Source: JBLHKW01 sp047618565 (GTDB lineage: Bacteria > Planctomycetota > UBA1135 > GCA-002686595). Taken from it: 7,965 bases of DNA. Position 1 is the stretch's first letter; the number at the start of each line of letters is the position of its first letter. The notes under the pieces are model-generated. The model worked only from the letters and a program-made list of their open reading frames with translations. It did not search any database and was not told the DNA's origin. Made by a program: the position numbers and the translations under genes. The stretch spans positions 1-7,965 of the forward strand of contig JBLHKW010000196.1 of NCBI GenBank assembly GCA_047618565.1, given 5' to 3'. Positions 1 to 4,627 of the stretch are shown in pieces.

Positions 1-203
1 TGCGTCGTGCTCGTCGAGCCGTGCTCAGCGGCCCTACAGGGCCGCCTCCGCCGTCTCGACTTCGCACTCCTTGCTGCGACGAAGATGGCTTCGTCTCGCT
101 ACGGGACTTTTTCAACGGGCTGCTAGGGACAGCGAGTTCGCAGTTCAGCTGGATCCGCGGACTCGCCCATTGGCGAAACGACGCGTCTCTTGAGTCGCCA
201 CAG
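1..203. other. Non-coding left edge with small hairpins
   Basis: I see no convincing gene here. A 67-codon open frame starting at 21 has no ribosome-binding site and no recognisable product, and it runs into the tesA stop region, so I leave it out. The stretch contains two compact inverted repeats (29-44 and 78-95) and then a run of five T at 108-112. It lies downstream of tesA on that gene's strand. The order hairpin, then T-run, reads on the plus strand. It would therefore suit the end of a plus-strand gene lying left of the window, converging on tesA, or an intergenic repeat. Confidence 0.5.
29..112 (+). terminator. Paired hairpins followed by T5, possible terminator or intergenic repeat
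   Basis: Hairpin A is CGGCCC (29-34), loop TACA, GGGCCG (39-44). Hairpin B is GACGAAG (78-84), loop ATGG, CTTCGTC (89-95). A TTTTT run follows at 108-112. The T-run is 12 nt past hairpin B, too far for a textbook intrinsic terminator, so the terminator reading is weak. A dispersed repeat carrying small palindromes is equally plausible. Confidence 0.25.
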
Positions 204-224
204 CTACTGGACTGCAACCAGTAG
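204..224 (-). other. 7-bp inverted repeat overlapping the tesA stop codon
   Basis: CTACTGG (204-210) and CCAGTAG (218-224) are perfect inverted arms around a 7-nt loop. The lower arm contains the TAG stop of tesA. No T-run follows in the direction of tesA transcription, so it is not a standard intrinsic terminator. It could protect the mRNA 3' end or be chance. Confidence 0.25.
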
Positions 225-959
225 TTTCCGCAGGGCGGGCGCAACCTTGACGGCGATGCGTCGATGACCTTCCGCGGTCGGGTGCAGGCCGTCATCGAAG
301 TTGAACTCGGGAACGCCGCCAACGCCCTCCAGAAAAAATGGCACGTACTCCACGTCGAGGTCGTCGGCCACGCGGTCGAAGACGGCTGCGAACTCACGCG
401 TGTAGTCCTCGCCGTAGTTGGGGGGCATGACGTGGCCCAGAAGGAGCACCCGTGCACCTGCGGCGTGAGCTTTCTCGACGATCCCGCGCAGGTTGGCCTC
501 GATCGTCGCAGGTTCGATGCCGCGCAGACCGTCGTTGCCCCCCTCCTCGCAGACGATCACGGCCGGGTCCTGCGAGAGGAGCCAGTCGATGCGTCTCAGC
601 CCGCCTGCAGTGGTGTCGCCGCTCACTCCGCCATTCACCAGACGAAACGGATGCCCCTGCTCGGTGAGTAGGCGTTGGAGCACGGCGGGGAAGGCTTCGT
701 CCGAGGGGAGATGCAGGCCCGCGGCGATGCTGTCGCCCAGGAAGGCGACGGTGGGCCCCTGTGAGGAATTCGTCGGTCCGGGCGCCGGGCTATGTTCGCC
801 TTGGGCAGGTCCGCTACCCTCTCCGATACCGGCGGACTTTGCAGGTTGGACCGGGGGTGTATCTGGACTGCATGCGCCTACAATTCCCGTCACCAACAAG
901 AGTGTGAACGCTGCGGCGTGGAGCCGGAGAACGTGGAGCTCTGGGATCGGTCGTAACAT
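204..959 (-). CDS. tesA: TesA-like GDSL (SGNH) acyl hydrolase, predicted lipoprotein
   Basis: A 251-residue SGNH hydrolase, probably an acyl-CoA thioesterase/lysophospholipase/arylesterase acting in the periplasm or on a membrane. The hydrophobic segment at about residues 14-29 ends in a lipobox (VGAC, Cys30), followed by Ser31. The mature protein would therefore be lipid-anchored, and by the E. coli +2 rule not held back in the inner membrane. A Pro/Gly/Ser-rich tether covers about 31-68. The four SGNH blocks are complete: GDS with nucleophile Ser77, the block II glycine in GGVSGDT (Gly114), GGND with Asn142, and DGLHP with Asp223 and His226. The GGNDGLRG and DGLHP stretches match the TesA branch. 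E. coli TesA is about 208 residues and its signal peptide is cleaved by signal peptidase I, so the lipid anchor and tether are the difference. The gene diverges from ybbA, as in E. coli. No Shine-Dalgarno sequence is visible. A 5-bp hairpin abuts the ATG. The family is secure; the natural substrate is unknown. Confidence 0.93.
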   Translation of the reverse strand: MLRPIPELHVLRLHAAAFTLLLVTGIVGACSPDTPPVQPAKSAGIGEGSGPAQGEHSPAPGPTNSSQGPTVAFLGDSIAAGLHLPSDEAFPAVLQRLLTEQGHPFRLVNGGVSGDTTAGGLRRIDWLLSQDPAVIVCEEGGNDGLRGIEPATIEANLRGIVEKAHAAGARVLLLGHVMPPNYGEDYTREFAAVFDRVADDLDVEYVPFFLEGVGGVPEFNFDDGLHPTAEGHRRIAVKVAPALRKLLVAVQ

Positions 960-1014
960 GGCTCACGAGAGCCTAGCGTGGCAGTGTGACCCGACGAGCC
1001 CCGCGAGGAAGAAC
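960..1014. promoter_or_regulatory. Divergent tesA/ybbA control region
   Basis: These 55 bp separate two divergent start codons, so promoters for both directions must lie in or overlap this stretch, unless ybbA is read from further upstream within tesA. No -10/-35 pair stands out in either direction. The visible elements are a GGCTC-ACGA-GAGCC inverted repeat (960-973), directly against the tesA ATG, and the purine-rich ybbA ribosome-binding site at 1005-1011. Being flanked by two divergent genes, the palindrome could be an operator. It could equally form a hairpin in the 5' end of the tesA mRNA. Confidence 0.4.
1005..1011 (+). promoter_or_regulatory. Ribosome-binding site that fixes the ybbA start
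   Basis: GAGGAAG, with its GAGG core ending 6 nt before the ATG at 1015, is the only good Shine-Dalgarno sequence near the possible ATPase starts. In-frame ATGs at 958, 1030 and 1045 lack one, and the one at 958 would overlap the tesA start codon. This supports 1015 as the start. Confidence 0.65.
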
Positions 1015-1755
1015 ATGCAAGAAACCGACATGAACGGCTCTTCGATGAAGCGACCGCGCAGTGCTGCACGGGGCTTGACCAAGGAGCTCGCCTCCGGGCA
1101 CGAAACCCTGCGGGTACTCGATCAGGTGGACCTCGAGATCATGGCCGGGGAATCGGTCGCGATCGTGGGGCCCTCGGGAGGCGGCAAGTCGACCCTGCTC
1201 GGACTGCTGGCGGGGCTCGATCGACCCACGCACGGATCGGCCCAGTTCGACGGACATGCGCTCGAGAGCATGAACGAGGATGAGCTCGCTATCCTGCGGC
1301 GCGAGAACATCGGCTTCGTATTTCAGTCCTTTCTGCTGCTCGGGAACCTGACCGCGCACGAGAATGTGCGCGTACCCATGGAGCTGACCGGTGTGGAGGG
1401 TGCGCGGGCGCGAACGGACGAGTTGCTTGAGCGCGTGGGGCTGACGAACCGTGCGCACCACTACCCGTCCCAGCTCTCGGGCGGCGAGCAACAACGCGTG
1501 GCCCTGGCGCGCGCGTTCGGTCCACGGCCAAAGCTGCTGCTGGCGGACGAGCCGACCGGGAATCTCGACAGCCAGACCGCGGAAGGGGTGCTCGCCTTGC
1601 TGGTCGAGCTGAGGGAACGCGAGGGCACGACCCTGGTGCTCGTGACCCACGATCCGGCTGTTGCTGCGCGGGCCGAGCGCCGCATCCATCTCGCGGCCGG
1701 CCGCATCGTCCTGGATGAACGCGACGCCGAACCGGCAAAGGAACCGCGCGCATGA
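1015..1755 (+). CDS. ybbA: ABC transporter ATPase, YbbA/LolD/MacB type
   Basis: The 246-residue nucleotide-binding subunit of an ABC-type exporter of the type VII (MacB/LolCDE-like) class; it should drive the permease encoded next to it. All motifs are present: Walker A GPSGGGKST (52-60), Q-loop Gln104 in FVFQSF, signature LSGGEQQ (154-160), Walker B LLLADEP with catalytic Glu179, the D-loop region TGNLD (181-185) and H-loop His212. The GFVFQSF-LL-NLTAHENV stretch after Walker A is characteristic of YbbA/LolD proteins, and the length is normal (E. coli YbbA is about 228 residues). The frame is open far upstream into the antisense of tesA, but that extension carries no domain. The start at 1015 is chosen for its ribosome-binding site. 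The TGA stop overlaps the permease ATG (ATGA, 1752-1755), indicating translational coupling in an operon. The exported substrate is not known for this family branch; lipids, lipoproteins or peptides are possible. Confidence 0.94.
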   Translation: MQETDMNGSSMKRPRSAARGLTKELASGHETLRVLDQVDLEIMAGESVAIVGPSGGGKSTLLGLLAGLDRPTHGSAQFDGHALESMNEDELAILRRENIGFVFQSFLLLGNLTAHENVRVPMELTGVEGARARTDELLERVGLTNRAHHYPSQLSGGEQQRVALARAFGPRPKLLLADEPTGNLDSQTAEGVLALLVELREREGTTLVLVTHDPAVAARAERRIHLAAGRIVLDERDAEPAKEPRA

Positions 1756-4283
1756 AAGCGAGGGGGCTCTTCACCTTCGTCCTGCGCGAGGCACGGGGTG
1801 CGCGCGGAAGGCTGGCCTTCTTCGGGGCCTGCATCACCATCGGCGTGGCTGCCGTGGTCGGTGTTGCAAGCCTTTCCTCTGCCCTCGACGAGGGCATGCG
1901 CTCGCGCTCCCGTGAGCTTCTGGCGGCGGACATCGCGGTGTCCGCTCGCAAGGAACTGCCGCCCGAACTCGATGCTTTCCTCGGCACGCAGGGCGACATC
2001 GAACGCACGCGCGTGCGCGAACTGGCCACGATGGCCGCTCTGGAGATCGACGGCGAGCCTGGAGGCGCGCGCCTGGTAGAGCTGAAGGTCGTAGAAGGGC
2101 GCTACCCGTTCTACGGGCAACTTGGGCTCGAGCCCACCGCAGATTCCCTCGCGGACCTGCTTACGCCCGAGAGTGCCGTCGTGGCGCCCGAGCTTCTCAC
2201 GGCCCTCGAAGCCAAGGTCGGCGACCGCATCTTCCTCGGCGGAGCGCTCTTCCGGATCGCCGCGGCCGTCACCGATGAACCGTCGCGTCTTGAATTCTCG
2301 ATGACGCTCGGGCCGCGAGTGCTCCTGTCCGGCGAAGGGCTTGCGCGCAGCGCGTTGCTGGGAGTCGGCAATCGAGTGCGCCACACCCTGCTGCTGAAGC
2401 TCCAGCCCGGTAGCGGGGCCAGCGAGCTCGCCGCTTTCAAGGAGGCGCTCGAGGCTAAACTCGGCAACTCGAGCGGCATCTCGATCGAGACCCACACCGA
2501 AGCCCAGCCCGGAATTCGGCGTGGCCTCGAGCGCTTCGGCCGTTTTCTCGGTCTCGTCGCTCTGCTCTCGCTTTTGCTCGGGGGAATCGGCGTGGCGCAG
2601 GTCGTGCGTACCTGGCTCGCGGCGAGCGTGCGCGACATTGCGGTGTTGCGCAGCCTTGGCCTGCGGCCGCGCGAGGTGCTGCTGCTCTACTTGACCCAGG
2701 TTCTCGGCCTGGCTCTCGTCGGAAGCTTCGTCGGCGCGCTACTGGGTAGCCTCATGCCGCTCGCCCTGGGCCAGATTGCGCCGGACCTTGCGCCGCCTGA
2801 CTTGATCTCCGGTTTCCAGCCCGTCGCATTCGCGCGCGGCCTTGGCCTGGGCATCGCGATTGCACTGCTCTTCAGCCTGCCCCCGCTCACCGCAGTCTGG
2901 CGCGTCTCGCCGGCCCTCGTACTGCGCGCCGAGGCGGCGCCCCTGCCCGCGCCGCGCTTGGTGCGCTACGGATCCCTGCTGGTGCTAGTTGCCGGCATCT
3001 TCGGCAGCGCGTGGTTGCAAGGCGGCGACGTGCAGGTGGCGGCGGTATTCGCGGGCGGCCTGCTGGCTCTCGGTCTGGTTCTCGCCGGAGGCGCCTGCCT
3101 CGTGATCTATTGTGTGCGCCGCATTCCTCGCGCGCACCTATCCCCACACCTCGTTCAGGGGTTGACTGCGTTGACGCGTACCGGCGCGGGCACGGTCGGC
3201 GCCATCGTCGCCCTGGGTCTCGGCGTGCTCGTCGTTGCGTCGATGGCCCTGATCGAGTCGCGACTCGAGCGGGAACTGTCCGGCACCTTGCCCGACGACG
3301 CACCCAGTTCGTTCCTCGTCGACATCCAACCCGATCAATGGGATGGCGTGCGCGAACTGCTCGAGAATAGCGGCGCGGAGAGCATCGATTCGACTCCGGT
3401 CGTCATGGCGCGCATCGCATCGATCGACGGCCGCGATGTCGACGACATTGTCGCCAACCTCGAGGAGCGCCGCGAGCGCTGGGTGTTCACACGCGAGCAG
3501 CGACTGACCTGGGGCGAGGCCCTCCCCGATGGCAATCGCCTGGTCGAGGGAGCCCTCTGGGAGCAAGAAGGCGTCGACGAGGCCAGCATCGAGGTGGACT
3601 TCGCGGCGGACCTCGGCGTCGGCATCGGCTCGCAGATCGTCTTCGATGTGCAGGGCGTCCCGGTAGAGGTCACCGTCACCAGCCTGCGCGAGGTCGAGTG
3701 GGAGAGCTTTGCCATCAACTTCTTCCTGCTCGTCGAGCCCGGCGTGCTCGACCACGCTCCCCAGTTCCGGATCGCCGCCGCGCGCCTCGACGAAGCCGAG
3801 GAGGACCGCGTCGAGAAAACGCTCGTCTCGGATTACGGCAACGTCACCCTCCTGCGGCTGCGTCCCATCCTGACCCGCATCGCCGAATTCCTCGGCCGAC
3901 TCTCGCTCGCCATCCGGGGCCTCGGCAGCTTCACTATCCTGGCGGGTATCGCCATTCTCGCCGGCGCGGTCAGTGCGACCCAGGTGCGCCGCGCCCGTGA
4001 AGTAGCCCTCTGGAAGACGCTCGGCATAACGCGCCGCGGAGTGGCGACGCTCATGGGCATCGAGTTCTTGCTCACCGGATTGGTTGCAGGCGCGCTCGGC
4101 GGCCTGGGCGCTCAGCTGCTCGCGTGGAGCTTTCTCGAGCATGTGGTCGAGTTGCCCGCCGAACTCCCCTGGGCGAGTCCCTTTCTCGCAGCCATCGGCG
4201 CGGCCTTGCTTTCGTTGCTCGCCGGTCTGGCCGCCAGTGCACGCGCCCTGGCGGTCCGCCCGCTCGAGACGTTGCGCGGATAG
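1752..4283 (+). CDS. ybbP: ABC transporter permease with two FtsX domains, YbbP type
   Basis: An 843-residue inner-membrane permease of the YbbP family (E. coli YbbP is about 804 residues), partner of the preceding ATPase. I count about ten membrane segments: 21-45, 266-288, 308-333, 358-380, 405-422, 428-455, 480-500, 718-742, 766-792 and 808-828. Large extracytoplasmic domains lie between the first two (about 46-265) and between the seventh and eighth (about 501-717). This is the duplicated FtsX/MacB-PCD layout in one chain. Two cytoplasmic coupling-helix motifs follow the FtsX pattern: VRDIAVLRSLGLRPREV (293-309) and REVALWKTLGITRRGV (749-764). REVEWESFAINFF (646-658) fits the conserved region before the second domain in YbbP proteins. 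By family behaviour it probably extrudes a hydrophobic or lipid-linked substrate from the inner membrane. Translation is coupled to ybbA by a 4-bp overlap. Its last 49 codons (Leu795 to the stop) are duplicated just downstream, so this gene uses copy 1 of that repeat. Confidence 0.93.
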   Translation: MKARGLFTFVLREARGARGRLAFFGACITIGVAAVVGVASLSSALDEGMRSRSRELLAADIAVSARKELPPELDAFLGTQGDIERTRVRELATMAALEIDGEPGGARLVELKVVEGRYPFYGQLGLEPTADSLADLLTPESAVVAPELLTALEAKVGDRIFLGGALFRIAAAVTDEPSRLEFSMTLGPRVLLSGEGLARSALLGVGNRVRHTLLLKLQPGSGASELAAFKEALEAKLGNSSGISIETHTEAQPGIRRGLERFGRFLGLVALLSLLLGGIGVAQVVRTWLAASVRDIAVLRSLGLRPREVLLLYLTQVLGLALVGSFVGALLGSLMPLALGQIAPDLAPPDLISGFQPVAFARGLGLGIAIALLFSLPPLTAVWRVSPALVLRAEAAPLPAPRLVRYGSLLVLVAGIFGSAWLQGGDVQVAAVFAGGLLALGLVLAGGACLVIYCVRRIPRAHLSPHLVQGLTALTRTGAGTVGAIVALGLGVLVVASMALIESRLERELSGTLPDDAPSSFLVDIQPDQWDGVRELLENSGAESIDSTPVVMARIASIDGRDVDDIVANLEERRERWVFTREQRLTWGEALPDGNRLVEGALWEQEGVDEASIEVDFAADLGVGIGSQIVFDVQGVPVEVTVTSLREVEWESFAINFFLLVEPGVLDHAPQFRIAAARLDEAEEDRVEKTLVSDYGNVTLLRLRPILTRIAEFLGRLSLAIRGLGSFTILAGIAILAGAVSATQVRRAREVALWKTLGITRRGVATLMGIEFLLTGLVAGALGGLGAQLLAWSFLEHVVELPAELPWASPFLAAIGAALLSLLAGLAASARALAVRPLETLRG

Positions 4284-4375
4284 CGAGGGTATGGAGCCAC
4301 GACCATCGTCAACGGATTCGCGTTGGCGCCTCGAATCCGTTGACGATGGTCGTGGCTCCGTACCCGCCCCAAACC
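4134..4375 (+). repeat. Tandem duplication unit, copy 1: ybbP tail plus hairpin
   Basis: The first copy of a unit of about 242 bp. It contains the last 49 codons of ybbP with the TAG stop, a strong hairpin and a short CCCGCCCCAAACC tail. The second copy follows head to tail. The duplication boundaries share CTC (4134-4136, 4376-4378, 4619-4621), consistent with an unequal exchange or slippage at microhomology. The two copies differ at roughly one base in ten within the coding part, so the event is not recent, unless copy 2 came from a diverged relative. Confidence 0.88.
4289..4363. repeat. Near-perfect 32-bp hairpin (copy 1) after ybbP
   Basis: The left arm 4289-4320 and right arm 4332-4363 are reverse complements over 32 bp, with a single G-T (wobble) position at 4292 and an 11-nt loop. 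It starts 6 nt after the ybbP stop. No T-run follows on either strand, so it is not a canonical intrinsic terminator. As an RNA it would be a very stable stem on either strand. It may act as a bidirectional transcript-end or stability element between converging genes, or belong to a dispersed palindromic repeat family (REP/MITE-like). I see no clear target-site duplication around it. Confidence 0.85.
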
Positions 4376-4525
4376 CTCGAGCATGTGGTCGACTTGCCCG
4401 CCGAACTCCCTTGGGCGAGCCCCATTCTCGCAGTCTGCGGCGCGGCATTGCTTTCGCTGCTCGCCGGTCTGGCCTCCAGTGCACGAGCCCTGGCGGTCCG
4501 TCCGCTCGAGACGTTGCGGGGATAA
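4376..4525 (+). pseudogene. Detached duplicate of the ybbP C-terminus (last membrane helix and tail)
   Basis: 49 codons plus TAA that match ybbP Leu795-Gly843 with five residue differences: E800D, F811I, A814V, I815C and A828S. There are no insertions, deletions or internal stops. It encodes the final transmembrane helix and the cytosolic ARALAVRPLETLRG end. It lies two bases out of frame with ybbP, behind that gene's stop and a hairpin, so it is not read as part of the permease. The nearest in-frame ATG (4346, inside the right hairpin arm) would give a 59-residue protein starting MVVAPYPPQTLEHVV, but it has no ribosome-binding site. I therefore treat it as a gene fragment. The excess of silent over replacement changes is odd for a fragment drifting freely. 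Confidence 0.75.
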
Positions 4526-4530
4526 GGGGA

Positions 4531-4603
4531 CGGAGCCACGACCATCGTCAATGGACTCGCGGTCCCCTATGCCTCGAACCCGTTGACGATGGTCGTAGCT
4601 CCG
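4531..4603. repeat. Decayed hairpin (copy 2) before the CHAT gene 3' end
   Basis: Arms 4531-4559 and 4575-4603 are inverted repeats over 29 positions, with three mismatches and one G-T pair, around a 15-nt loop. It is the duplicate of the hairpin at 4289-4363. Each arm has changed independently. It ends 24 bp from the CHAT stop codon, so on the minus strand it would be the first structure downstream of that gene. No T-run follows on that strand. Confidence 0.75.
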
Positions 4604-4627
4604 CACCCGTCCCAAACCCTCACGGAA

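Larger units (their letters stand above)
4376..4618 (+). repeat. Tandem duplication unit, copy 2: detached ybbP tail plus hairpin
   Basis: The second copy of the unit. It aligns to copy 1 at a 242-bp offset through the coding part, with small length changes after the stop codon and in the hairpin loop (11 versus 15 nt). It ends in the same CCCAAACC sequence, 10 bp short of the stop codon of the converging CHAT gene. Confidence 0.86.

Noticed and set aside
21..224. A 67-codon plus-strand frame at the left edge
   Set aside because: No ribosome-binding site. It contains both small hairpins and overlaps the end of tesA. No family resemblance is seen.
493..1014. Long N-terminal extension of the ABC ATPase frame
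   Set aside because: It overlaps tesA on the other strand, adds no known domain, and a good ribosome-binding site sits just before 1015.
1461..2495. A 344-codon minus-strand frame opposite ybbA and ybbP
   Set aside because: It is antisense to two well-supported genes with full motifs. Its translation is charged, featureless sequence.
3138..4484. A 448-codon minus-strand frame opposite ybbP and the first hairpin
   Set aside because: It reads through the antisense of conserved membrane helices and through the hairpin. There is no start signal and no domain.
4289..4603. The two hairpins as ends of an insertion sequence or a CRISPR-like array
   Set aside because: The DNA between them is the duplicated ybbP tail and not a transposase. 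There are only two copies, each self-palindromic, with no target-site duplication and no regular spacers.
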